Source: Pseudomonadota bacterium
GTDB taxonomy: Bacteria; Pseudomonadota; Gammaproteobacteria; Burkholderiales; Burkholderiaceae_C
Length of the DNA: 64,000 bases
NCBI GenBank assembly: GCA_018241185.1
Contig: JAFEEH010000200.1
Span: 16,218 to 80,217, forward strand
Direction of reading: 5' to 3'
Within the stretch, counting starts at the first letter, position 1; each line of letters opens with the position of its first letter. The notes under the pieces were generated by a model, which saw only the letters and a list, made by a program, of their open reading frames with translations, was not told the DNA's origin and ran no database searches. Position numbers and translations under genes: made by a program. Positions 16,039 through 24,113 of the stretch are shown here, in pieces.

Positions 16039-17144
16039 CAGGCGCCGCTCACCATCTTGCTGTAGGGGGCGACGTTCTTGCGGATGGCGTCCCACTCGGC
16101 GCTGGTCAGCTTGATCTTTCCGACGAAACGGTTGGTGGCGAGGTCCTCGGGCACCAGGGGCTTGGCGTCGGCCTTCAGCGCGCCGGCGCGGGCGGCCAGC
16201 GAGATCATGCCGGCCAGCTTGGGGATGCTGCTGTAGCCCATGCCGTGCTCGATGGCTTCCGGCGCCACCATGGTGGCCTGCGCGAGGCCCTGCGACAGCC
16301 TGGCGTTCTCCTTGCCGCCCTTGGCCAGCGCGATCTCGGGCTGCGCCTTGTAGAGGATCTCCAGCGACTCGTCGGGCTTCTTGAGCGTGTAGACCACCGA
16401 CTCCAGGATGCCGTCGACCATGGCCTGGCACAGGCCGGGGTCGGCGTGGATGGTCTCGGTGCGCGCGATGACCTGCGCCGCATAGAGCTCGATGCCGGAC
16501 TTGGCCCAGGGGATGAAGCGCGTCTTCACGCCCAGCGAATCGAGCACCGGAATGCTGGACGAGCCGATGGCGGTGATCGCGTCGACCTGCTTGTCCATCA
16601 GCGCGCGCTCGATCAGGCGCGCATCGAGCTGCTGGCGCGTGACCTTCGACAGGTCGATGCCTGTCTTCTGGGCGAAGGCGGTCCAGTAGGGCGATTCGGC
16701 CGAGGTGGCCACGGTGCCGACGCGCTTGCCCTCGAAGTCCTTGGGGTTGCGGATGGGCGAGTCGGCCAGCACCAGGTTGCCCATCAGCGAGTCGTAGCCG
16801 ACAGTGGCCAGCGCCTGCAGCGGCAGGCCGCGCGCCATGTTGACCAGGGTGCCGCCGAAGAAGACCACGCCCAGGTCGAACTGCTTGTTGGCCACCGCCT
16901 GCGCGGCCGCCACCGAGCCGTTGCCGCGCGAGACGGTGAGGTCGATGCCGCGCTTCTTGAAGTAGCCCAGCTCCTTGCCCACCATGGGCCAGTAGTTGGA
17001 GCCGTTGACCACCCAGGGCAGCGTGATGCTGATGGCGCGGGTCTGCGCGAAGGCGGGCAGGGCGAGGGTGCTGCCGGCGGCAGCGGCGCCGGCCGCCTGC
17101 AGCAGTCGGCGGCGGGACAGGGCGGGCGGGGTGCGAAAAGACAT
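16038..17144 (-). CDS. ABC transporter substrate-binding protein, Tat-exported (NMT1/THI5-like)
   Basis: A 368-residue periplasmic protein. The N-terminus has a twin-arginine signal (SRRRLLQAAGAAAAGSTLAL, ending PAFAQ). The mature part begins SITLPWVVNGSNYWPMVGKE and continues with GYFKKRGIDLTV, the usual opening of NMT1/THI5/SsuA-type binding proteins for nitrate, sulfonates, pyrimidines or riboflavin. The start is preferred over 17207 because it gives a clean signal peptide and has CCGGAG upstream. It is the first gene of the transport-hydrolysis unit after the candidate operator. Confidence 0.87.
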   Translation of the reverse strand: MSFRTPPALSRRRLLQAAGAAAAGSTLALPAFAQTRAISITLPWVVNGSNYWPMVGKELGYFKKRGIDLTVSRGNGSVAAAQAVANKQFDLGVVFFGGTLVNMARGLPLQALATVGYDSLMGNLVLADSPIRNPKDFEGKRVGTVATSAESPYWTAFAQKTGIDLSKVTRQQLDARLIERALMDKQVDAITAIGSSSIPVLDSLGVKTRFIPWAKSGIELYAAQVIARTETIHADPGLCQAMVDGILESVVYTLKKPDESLEILYKAQPEIALAKGGKENARLSQGLAQATMVAPEAIEHGMGYSSIPKLAGMISLAARAGALKADAKPLVPEDLATNRFVGKIKLTSAEWDAIRKNVAPYSKMVSGA

Positions 17145-17203
17145 GGCGGACTCCGGGAGGCCGTTCGGGTCCATCGCGGTGCAGCACGGCCGGGCGCGAT
17201 GCA

Positions 17204-17234
17204 CCAAAACGTATACGAAACAAGATACGAAAAG
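17204..17234. promoter_or_regulatory. Candidate GntR operator with GTATAC palindrome
   Basis: CGTATACG at 17210-17217 is a perfect 8-bp palindrome, and TACGAAA occurs twice 12 bp apart (17214-17220 and 17226-17232). This is the only AT-rich stretch in the 150-bp gap between the phosphoribosyltransferase and binding-protein genes. FCD-type GntR proteins often bind GT-N(2-3)-AC palindromes. Confidence 0.5.
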
Positions 17235-17294
17235 TGCGAACAGCCCGGTTCACGCAGTTTGCGTGCCAAGCGGCGCGATGCCGTGCGCGTTCCG

Positions 17295-18011
17295 TCAGTC
17301 GCGCAGGCCCCAGCCGCCGTCCACCGCCTGCAGCAAGGGCGAGTCGAACACGCCGACCAGGCGCGCCGCGCGCTCGGGCCCCAGGGTCTGCACCCAGCGG
17401 CGGCCCTGCCGCATCGCGACGCCGCAGGCCAGCACCTGCGCGCCGAGCGATTCGATGAGCGACCACGGCGCGCCCAGCGTGCTGCCGCTGCTCACCGCGT
17501 CGTCGACCAGCACCACCCGCTTTCCTCGCACCAGCGGCAGCAGGTTGGGGTCGAGGTAGACCCGCTTGCCGGCCGTGGGCGTGGTGATCGACTGCACGGC
17601 GCCCGACAGCGCCTCGTCGTACCAGAACTTGCGCGAGTAGCCCATGGGCACGTAGCGGCTGTGGCCCAGGTGGCGCGCGACCACGGGCGCGAAGGTCAGG
17701 CCCAGCGTCGGGATGCCGATCACCACCTCGGGCTGCAGCGGCGCGAGGCGCTCGGCCAGCATGCGGCCCAGGGTCTCGACCACCTCCAGCGAGGCCTGGT
17801 TGCAGATCAGCGAGGCGACGGCATGCGTCGGCTCGCTGTCCAGCGCGCGGATGGGCAGCACCAGCACGCGGCCGTCGGGCAGGCGCGCAGGGTAGCCGTA
17901 CTGCCAGGGGCCGTCGGCGGGAGCGGTTTCGTCGGCATCGACGATGTGCTGCCAGTAGGCCGTGGTGGGCTCGGTGAAGGGGGCCGAGGGCGTCGGCGAA
18001 GAGGTCGTCAT
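17295..18011 (-). CDS. Type I phosphoribosyltransferase
   Basis: A 238-residue protein with the PRPP-binding loop VVLVDDAVSSGSTLGAPW near residues 165-182 and an upstream VVIGIPTLGLTFAPVVARHL resembling orotate or adenine phosphoribosyltransferases. The N-terminal 60 residues are not typical of PyrE, and a separate housekeeping pyrE would be expected elsewhere. It is transcribed in the same direction as, and just upstream of, the RutB-like/ABC locus, suggesting salvage of a base imported or released by that system. The actual base is unknown. Confidence 0.75.
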   Translation of the reverse strand: MTTSSPTPSAPFTEPTTAYWQHIVDADETAPADGPWQYGYPARLPDGRVLVLPIRALDSEPTHAVASLICNQASLEVVETLGRMLAERLAPLQPEVVIGIPTLGLTFAPVVARHLGHSRYVPMGYSRKFWYDEALSGAVQSITTPTAGKRVYLDPNLLPLVRGKRVVLVDDAVSSGSTLGAPWSLIESLGAQVLACGVAMRQGRRWVQTLGPERAARLVGVFDSPLLQAVDGGWGLRD

Positions 18012-18025
18012 CCGGAGTTATGGAT

Positions 18026-18080
18026 AAAAAGTGCCTGCAGCGCCCGCCGGGCTTGCGCGAGCAGCTATGAATTCGATAGC
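18026..18080 (+). repeat. Dispersed repeat, copy 5 (intergenic, near-consensus)
   Basis: The complete layout can be read: AAAAAGTGCCTGCAG, CGCCCGCCGGGC, TTGCGCGAGCAGC and the palindrome GCTATGAATTCGATAGC. Within it GCGCCCGCCGGGCTTGCGC can form a small hairpin. It separates the TTC38-like gene from the phosphoribosyltransferase gene. Confidence 0.88.
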
Positions 18081-18083
18081 AAA

Positions 18084-19442
18084 TCAGTGCGCCGCTGCGA
18101 GCGGCGGCAACCCCAGCCCCGCATACACCGTGCCGGCCAGCCGGCGCAGCCGCCGCGACTCCGGCTGCCCGTTGAGCTGCTGCTGCACGATGCCCTGGGC
18201 GCCGGTGAGCGCGGCGGCCGTGCCGCTGCGCACCAGCGCATCGAGGTAGACCTGCTCGAAGAGGTCGCGCTGCGCGTGGCTGCCGCCGATCTCGACCATG
18301 CGCGGCAGGGCCGTGCCCAGGCCGTCGATGGCGGCGGCGTGGTCGCCGCGCGCGTGCGCCCGCAGCCCGCGCGCCGCCGGCACGCACACACGCTCCCACG
18401 CATGGCGTGTGGCCGCGGGCGCGGTGGGTGCATAGGCCTCGATGTGGCGCAGCAGCGTGTCGGCCTCGGGCCGGCCGGCGCGCGCCAGGCCGTAGAGGTA
18501 CTGCAGGTCGAGGAATGGCAGCACATGGTCGGCGGTGCGTCCGGACAGATGCGCCGCCACGTCCTGCCAGCGATCGCCCACGTCGATGCCCGCGAGTTCC
18601 AGCCGCGCAAGCAGCGACACGGCGCCGATCTGGTCCTGCGAGTAGTCCTTGACCACGCCCCAGCAATGGCGGTCGTACACCGCCAGCGCCTCGTCGTCAC
18701 GGCCCAGGTCGATGAGGAAGAGCGCCAGGTGCCACCAGTTGTGCGTGACCATGAAGGAGTTCAGGCCGGTCCAGGTCTCGCTCACGTCCTCCATGAAGGC
18801 CAGGCCCTCGCTGAGGCGGCCTTCGGTCAGCATCACGTGCGCCAGCGCATGGTGCGCCCATGGCTCCTTGCGCTCCATCGCGATGGCGCGGCGCGCGCTG
18901 GCTTCGGCCTCGCGCATCAGGTGGCACTGCTCGTAGCCGAAGGCCAGCATGCCATGCAGGTAGGGCACGTCGGCCGCGTGCGGCGCGGCCGCCAGCGCCA
19001 GGCGCAGCATGCCGGGGCAGTCGCCGAGGTTGAAGCAGTGGTACTGCCCGAGCTTGAGCGACACCAGGTCGCGCGGGAACTCGCGCGCCTGCTCCTCGTG
19101 CAGGCGGATCGCCTCGCGGAGGTCGCCTGCCACCCAGGCCGCCACCGCAGCGATGTAGCGGCGCTCGCGCGGCGTGGCGCGCGCGGCGCCGGCCTGTGCG
19201 CGGGCGATGAAAGGGCGGGCGTTCGCCACCGCGTCGGCCGACTCCGCGAACATCTGCAGCGTGGCGCAATAGGCCTGCACCAGGGGGTTGAGGTCGACGT
19301 TGGGCGTGAGCGCCAGGTTGGCGGCGCGCGCTTCGCAGGCGATGAAACCTTCGACGAAGTCCTCGACCAGCCGGTGGCTGGCGCTGTCGCTCAGGCTGAG
19401 CGGGTTGCCGAGCGGGTCGGCGGCAGAAGCGGCGTGGGGCAT
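18084..19442 (-). CDS. TTC38-like tetratricopeptide repeat protein
   Basis: A 452-residue cytosolic helical-repeat protein without signal peptide. Aromatic-rich blocks such as AWVAGDLREAIRLHEEQARE, YLHGMLAFGYEQCHLMREAE and HNWWHLALFLIDLGRDDEAL follow the TTC38 family (about 450-470 residues), an uncharacterised family shared with animals. Each block fits a TPR helix pair. It starts at ATG 19442 with the next gene upstream ending 43 bp away. A role in protein-protein interaction is inferred from the fold only. Confidence 0.75.
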   Translation of the reverse strand: MPHAASAADPLGNPLSLSDSASHRLVEDFVEGFIACEARAANLALTPNVDLNPLVQAYCATLQMFAESADAVANARPFIARAQAGAARATPRERRYIAAVAAWVAGDLREAIRLHEEQAREFPRDLVSLKLGQYHCFNLGDCPGMLRLALAAAPHAADVPYLHGMLAFGYEQCHLMREAEASARRAIAMERKEPWAHHALAHVMLTEGRLSEGLAFMEDVSETWTGLNSFMVTHNWWHLALFLIDLGRDDEALAVYDRHCWGVVKDYSQDQIGAVSLLARLELAGIDVGDRWQDVAAHLSGRTADHVLPFLDLQYLYGLARAGRPEADTLLRHIEAYAPTAPAATRHAWERVCVPAARGLRAHARGDHAAAIDGLGTALPRMVEIGGSHAQRDLFEQVYLDALVRSGTAAALTGAQGIVQQQLNGQPESRRLRRLAGTVYAGLGLPPLAAAH

Positions 19443-19485
19443 GCGCCGATTCTGCGCCGTGCAGCCGGCAGACTCCGCCCCTGCA

Positions 19486-19884
19486 TCACACTCCAGCGGC
19501 CTGGTGGCGGAACTCCTGCGTCCGGCCCCCGTAGCCGTAGGCCGCGGCGCGGGCGTCGATCACGTGCACGTAGCTCACCTCGTGCAGGTCGGGCCGCAGC
19601 CGCACGAAGGCCGCGTGCACTTCGGCCAGGTAGCGCGCTTTCTCGGCCTTGGTGTTGGTCTCGTCGGTGATGCTGATGTCCAGGTGGAAGGCGCTGCGCT
19701 GCTGCTCGGCCAGCGAGCGCCCGCCGACGAACCACAGCGCGGCGGGAATGAACTGCACCGTGGTGGCGATCACCTCGGGCTTCTTGCCCAGCACGCTTTG
19801 CGTCAGCTCGCCGACCACGGCAACGGACTCGCGGGCAAGGGCGGCATCGGGCTCGCCGGACAGGTGGATGACGATGTGGGGCAT
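19486..19884 (-). CDS. Tautomerase-superfamily protein (4-oxalocrotonate tautomerase-like)
   Basis: A 132-residue protein starting MPHIVIHLSGEPDAAL. Pro2, which becomes the N-terminal catalytic base after Met removal, is present as in the 4-OT/MIF superfamily. A pseudo-symmetric second half (AFHLDISITDETNTKAEKAR) suggests a fused-dimer member of about 130 residues. Substrate unknown. It is divergent from a LysR regulator, across a 111-bp gap with a palindrome, and is the likely target of that regulator. Confidence 0.82.
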   Translation of the reverse strand: MPHIVIHLSGEPDAALARESVAVVGELTQSVLGKKPEVIATTVQFIPAALWFVGGRSLAEQQRSAFHLDISITDETNTKAEKARYLAEVHAAFVRLRPDLHEVSYVHVIDARAAAYGYGGRTQEFRHQAAGV

Positions 19885-19966
19885 GGCGTATCTCCTTGGG
19901 AGTGGAATGACGATGGGGTCATTCTGGGCATGCCGTTGCCATCGGAAAAGCGGGAATCAATAATGT

Positions 19967-19991
19967 CATCCATCGCAATAGCCGATGGATG
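19967..19991. promoter_or_regulatory. Palindrome between tautomerase and LysR genes, candidate operator
   Basis: CATCCATCG (19967-19975) and CGATGGATG (19983-19991) are perfect 9-bp arms around a 7-bp centre, ending four bases before the LysR start codon. LysR regulators typically autoregulate through such dyads. Confidence 0.55.
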
Positions 19992-19995
19992 AGAC

Positions 19996-20862
19996 ATGCA
20001 GGGATTCGACCTCGAACAGCTGCGCACCCTGGTCGCCGTGGTCGACGCGGGCAGCGTCACCGGCGGCGCGCCGCGGGTGTTCCTCTCGCAGTCGGCCGCG
20101 AGCGAGCAGCTGCGCAAGCTCGAGGAGCGCGCCGGCCAGGTGCTGCTCCATCGCGGCAAGGCCGGCGTGTCGCCCACGGCCGCCGGCGAGCGCCTGCTGA
20201 CCCATGCCCGGCGCCTGCTCGCGATGAGCGACGAGGCCTGGCGCGACCTGCACGGCGTGACGCTGCAGGGTGAGCTGCGCATGGGCATCACCGACTACTA
20301 CCGACCGGCGGACCTGGCGCGCCTGCTGGCGCGGCTGGGTGAACAGTACCCGCAGGTGCGGCTGCACGTCACGGTGGGCAAGAGCGGCGAGGTCGAGGCC
20401 GCCTACGCGCAGGGCGAGCACGACGTCGGTGTGTCCATGCGCATCGTGGGGCAGAGCACGCCGGCGCGTGCGACCGGGCCCCTTCTGCGCCAGGAGCCCC
20501 TGCGCTGGATGGCGGCGCCGGGTGTGCGGCCGGCGCGCGGCGAGCCGCTGCGGCTGCTGGCCCTGCCCGACAGCTGCTCGCTGCACCAGTTCATCGTCGG
20601 TCTGCTGCGCCGGCGCAAGGTGCCGTACAGCATCGTGCACGTGGCCTCGGGTGTGGCGGGGCTTCAGTCGGCGCTGGCGGCAGGGCTCGGCATTGCCTGT
20701 CTCAACGAATCGGCGCTGGCTCCCGGTGTGGCAGCGCTGGCCGCACCGCACGGGCTGCCGACGCTGCCCAAAGTCGCCTTCCACGTGCTGCCGCCGCGCC
20801 AGGGCGAAGACCCATTCGTCGGCCGTGTGCGAGAGGAACTGACGGCGCTGCTGGCGGCCTAG
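19996..20862 (+). CDS. LysR-family transcriptional regulator
   Basis: A 288-residue regulator. The helix-turn-helix spans about residues 18-40 (GSVTGGAPRVFLSQSAASEQ), followed by LRKLEERAGQVLL. The usual Ala-rich recognition segment is slightly altered (GGAPRVFLSQ). The effector domain starts near LRMGITDYYRPADL, like the LrhA/YusT branch. It is divergent from the tautomerase gene. The effector is not predictable from sequence. Confidence 0.88.
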   Translation: MQGFDLEQLRTLVAVVDAGSVTGGAPRVFLSQSAASEQLRKLEERAGQVLLHRGKAGVSPTAAGERLLTHARRLLAMSDEAWRDLHGVTLQGELRMGITDYYRPADLARLLARLGEQYPQVRLHVTVGKSGEVEAAYAQGEHDVGVSMRIVGQSTPARATGPLLRQEPLRWMAAPGVRPARGEPLRLLALPDSCSLHQFIVGLLRRRKVPYSIVHVASGVAGLQSALAAGLGIACLNESALAPGVAALAAPHGLPTLPKVAFHVLPPRQGEDPFVGRVREELTALLAA

Positions 20863-20902
20863 CCGCGCCCCCGCGTGCCGACAGCGCCGCGGCGGCCCGG
20901 GG

Positions 20903-22321
20903 CTACGCCGCCGGCGGCTGCGGCCACGGCCGTTGTTCGCCCCGGATCTGTTCGAAGGCGCGCGCGACCTTCAGCACGCCCAGGTCGTCGAAGCGCTGGC
21001 CCGCGATCTGCAGGCCGATGGGCAGGCCCTGTGCCGAGTAGCCGCAGTTGACCGAGGCGGCCGGCTGCTCCGACATGTTGAAGGGCACGGTGAAGCCGAT
21101 GTGCTCCAGCGGGCGCAGCGGGTCGTTGGTGGGCGAGGCGTCCTCGGCCGGCGCCGGCATGTTGGGCGACACGGGCGAGATCACGTAGTCGAAGCGTGCG
21201 CAGGCGGCCACCGTGGCCACGCGCGTGACGTGGAACTGGCTCGCGGCGCGGAACATCTGCTCGCCGGAGAAGCCGGCCGCGCTCTCGGCCCAGGCGCGGA
21301 TGTAGGGCAGCACCTTGTCGCGCTGGTCGGCGCGCAGGGCCTTCATGTCGACGAAGGAGCGCATGCGCCAGAAGTGGTCCATGCCGTCGAGCATGGCCTG
21401 CGACATGAAGGGCTGCATCGGCTGCACGCTGGCGCCGGCGCGTTCGAAGAGGATCGCGGCATGCCGCACCGCGGCGACGATCTCGGGATCGACGGCCAGC
21501 CCGCAGCCCGCGTCCAGCAGCAGGCCGATGCGCAGGCCGCGCAGGTGATCGGGCCCGACGGCGTGTTGCGACCAGGGGATGTCCTGCGCCGGCAGTCCCA
21601 TGCTGTCGCGTGCGTCGGGCAGTGCCAGCGCCTGCATCATCAGCGCGGCGTCGGCCACGCTGCGGGTCATGGGGCCGGCGACGCGGCCGGTGTAGCTGTT
21701 GTCCAGCGGGATGCGGCCCAGGCTGGGCTTGAGGGTGACGATGCCGCACCACGAGGCCGGAAGCCGCAGCGAGCCGCCGATGTCGGTACCCACGTGCAGC
21801 GGTCCGTAGCCGGCCGCCGCGGCCGCGCCGGCGCCGGCGCTGGATCCGCCCGGCGTGCGGGTGAGGTCCCACGGGTTGCGCGACAGGCGGTGGAAGCTCG
21901 ACAGCCCGGAGGACAGCATGCCGAAGTCGGGCATGGTGGTCTTGCTCACGAGCACCATGCCGGCTTCCTGGAGGCGGGCGGCGGCGGGCGCGTCGGCCGC
22001 GGCCGGGCGCAGGTCGACCGCGGCGGTGCCGGCGGGCATCGGGTCGCCGGCGGTAGTGATGTTCTCCTTCAGCGTGCCCGGCACGCCGTCGAGCGGGCCC
22101 AGTGCCTCGCCGCGCTGCCAGCGCGCCTCGCTGGCGCGGGCCTGCGCCAGCGCCGCTTCGGGGCGGTAGAGGTAGGTGGCCTGCAGGGCCGGCTCCCAAC
22201 GCTCGATGTGGTCGATCACCGCCTGGGTGGCGTCGACAGGGGACAGCGTGCCGGCGCGGTAGGCGTCGGACAGGTCGGCCGCGCTCCAGTCGTGCAGCGG
22301 GCGGGCGGTATCAGCGGTCAT
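20903..22321 (-). CDS. Amidase (amidase-signature family)
   Basis: A 472-residue cytosolic amidohydrolase. The Ser-cisSer-Lys triad is complete: Lys85 (GTLKENITT), Ser160 (TPGGSSAGAG) and Ser184 (GTDIGGSLRLP), spaced 75 and 24 residues apart as in the family. The start at 22321 removes 14 Arg-rich codons and has no competing start with a better site. It is downstream of, and co-directional with, an oligopeptide-type ABC importer, suggesting that the imported solute contains an amide. GatA is unlikely because gatB and gatC are not adjacent. Confidence 0.9.
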   Translation of the reverse strand: MTADTARPLHDWSAADLSDAYRAGTLSPVDATQAVIDHIERWEPALQATYLYRPEAALAQARASEARWQRGEALGPLDGVPGTLKENITTAGDPMPAGTAAVDLRPAAADAPAAARLQEAGMVLVSKTTMPDFGMLSSGLSSFHRLSRNPWDLTRTPGGSSAGAGAAAAAGYGPLHVGTDIGGSLRLPASWCGIVTLKPSLGRIPLDNSYTGRVAGPMTRSVADAALMMQALALPDARDSMGLPAQDIPWSQHAVGPDHLRGLRIGLLLDAGCGLAVDPEIVAAVRHAAILFERAGASVQPMQPFMSQAMLDGMDHFWRMRSFVDMKALRADQRDKVLPYIRAWAESAAGFSGEQMFRAASQFHVTRVATVAACARFDYVISPVSPNMPAPAEDASPTNDPLRPLEHIGFTVPFNMSEQPAASVNCGYSAQGLPIGLQIAGQRFDDLGVLKVARAFEQIRGEQRPWPQPPAA

Positions 22322-22394
22322 GGCGTGCGAAGAAAAAAGCCGTGTCCCGCGGCGGCGGAACACGGCATGGGCAGGAGTCAGTCCGTCGGAAGGT

Positions 22395-23885
22395 TCAGGA
22401 CCACGACAGCGCGGCCAGCTCGTTGGCCGAGATCGGCATCGCGGTCCACAGGCCCTTGACGGTCTTCTTCGCGATGATCGGGAAGGTCGGCTGGAACAGG
22501 AACCCGTTGGCCGCGTCGTCGGCCAGCATGCGCTGCGCGTCGCCCAGCAGCTTGTTGCGCTCCGTCGCGTTGCCGGTGGTCTTGATCTTGTCGTACAGCG
22601 CCTGGAAGGCCTTGTTGTTGTAGCCCCAGTAGTACTCCGGCTTGGCGTAGTTGCCCAGGTCGAAGGGCTCCACGTGCGAGACGATCGTCAGGTCGTAGTT
22701 GAAGCCGCCGCCATAGGTGCCGCTGAGCCACTGCGCCCATTCGACGTTCTGGATCTTCACGTTGATGCCGATCTTGGCGAGCTGGGCCACGATCACTTCG
22801 CCGCCCTGGCGCGCGTAGGGCGGGGGGGGCAGGGTCATGGTCAGTTCGAGCGGCGTCTTCACACCGGCCTCGGCCAGCAGCTTCTTGGCTTTCTCGATGT
22901 CGAAGGGGTTCACGCCCGTGGTGTCGACGTAGCCGGGTGCACCGGGCACATAGTGGCTGCCGATGGGCGTGCCGAAGCCGTCGGCGGCGCCTTCGATCAC
23001 GGCCTTGCGGTCGATGGCGGCCAGGATGGCGCGGCGTACCCGCACATCGTCCAGCGGCTTCTTGCGCTCGTTGATGGCCAGGATCGTCTTGGCGCGCGAC
23101 CCCCCCAGGATGACCTGGAACTGCGGGTTCATCTTGAACTGCGGCACCACGCGCGTCGCGATGCGCGGGAAGGCGTCGACGTCGCCGGCCAGCAGCGACG
23201 CGGCCTGCGCCGCCGGGTCGGAAATGAAGCGGAAGGTGACCTTCTGCAGCTTGGGCTTCTGCACGCCCTTGTAGCCCGGCCAGCGGCTGACCACCAGCGA
23301 GGAGCCCTTGGCCCAGCTGTCGAGCTTGTACGGGCCGGTGCCCACGGGCTGCGTCGCGTTGGTGCCGGCGCTCTTGGGCTCGACGATCACGGCCGTGGCC
23401 TGGCCCAGGATGAAGGGCAGGTCGGGGTCGATCTCCTTGTTGATCACGACCACCGTGTGCGCGTCCACCGCCTGCACCGAGAAGTTGGCGAAGGTGCGCT
23501 TGTCCTTGTTCGTGCTCTTCTCGCCGCCGGCGCGCTCGAAGCTGAACTTCACGGTCTCGGCGTTGAAGGGTTCGCCGTTCTGGAAGGTGATGCCCTGGCG
23601 CAGCTTGAAGGTGTAGGTCTTCAGGTCGGGAGAGATTTCCCAGCTCTCGGCCAGCAGCGGCGACACGCTGCCGTCGGCGTTGATCTTGGTGAGCGTCTCC
23701 ATGATGTTGTAGAGCACGATCTCGCCGATGGCCGAGGCGGCATTGGCGGTGGGGTCCAGGCCCGGCGGTTCGAGCGTCATGCCCAGCACCATGGAATCCT
23801 TCCTTCCCTGCGCCAGGCTGGCCAGCGGCGTGGCGAGCGCGGCGGTGGCGCTGCCGGTGAGAAGAAGGGTGCGGCGGTTCAACAT
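22395..23885 (-). CDS. ABC transporter substrate-binding protein, family 5 (DppA/OppA-like)
   Basis: A 496-residue periplasmic protein. The N-terminus MLNRRTLLLTGSATAALAT with LASLAQG is a Tat-like signal peptide. The mature region shows SBP_bac_5 features: PPGLDPTANAASAIGEIVLY, LAESWEISPDLKTYTFKLR with GITFQNGEPF, and VGTGPYKLDSW. These bind peptides, nickel complexes, glutathione or opines. It is the last transporter gene before the amidase in a dppB-C-D-F-A order. Confidence 0.9.
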   Translation of the reverse strand: MLNRRTLLLTGSATAALATPLASLAQGRKDSMVLGMTLEPPGLDPTANAASAIGEIVLYNIMETLTKINADGSVSPLLAESWEISPDLKTYTFKLRQGITFQNGEPFNAETVKFSFERAGGEKSTNKDKRTFANFSVQAVDAHTVVVINKEIDPDLPFILGQATAVIVEPKSAGTNATQPVGTGPYKLDSWAKGSSLVVSRWPGYKGVQKPKLQKVTFRFISDPAAQAASLLAGDVDAFPRIATRVVPQFKMNPQFQVILGGSRAKTILAINERKKPLDDVRVRRAILAAIDRKAVIEGAADGFGTPIGSHYVPGAPGYVDTTGVNPFDIEKAKKLLAEAGVKTPLELTMTLPPPPYARQGGEVIVAQLAKIGINVKIQNVEWAQWLSGTYGGGFNYDLTIVSHVEPFDLGNYAKPEYYWGYNNKAFQALYDKIKTTGNATERNKLLGDAQRMLADDAANGFLFQPTFPIIAKKTVKGLWTAMPISANELAALSWS

Positions 23886-24113
23886 ATCGATGGATCTCCG
23901 AAGGGATGGGCGTGGGCGCGCTGCGGTTGCCCGTGGCCGCAGGTCGCGGCACGCAAAGGGCAGCCCTCCAGCAGGAACGATGCCATGCCTTGGTCCATTC
24001 TCTCGCACGGCCCCCGCGCCGTGCGGGTCGCGAAGGGCGTTGTGCCTCCGGAGCTTCCCCAAGGCGGGGCGCGGTGGCCCCAAGTCGGGGCTGGTGGCGC
24101 AGCCCTGCGGTGC

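Noticed and set aside
17145-17294. Possible TPP or other riboswitch ahead of the NMT1/THI5-like binding protein
   Set aside because: The gap is only 150 bp and shows no conserved TPP-box sequence; the visible signal is a DNA palindrome suited to a GntR protein.
16245-19670. Very long plus-strand open frame (over 1100 codons) opposite the binding protein, phosphoribosyltransferase and TTC38-like genes
   Set aside because: It is antisense to well-supported genes, His/Gln/Arg/Val-rich without domains, and arises from the high GC3 of the real genes on the other strand.
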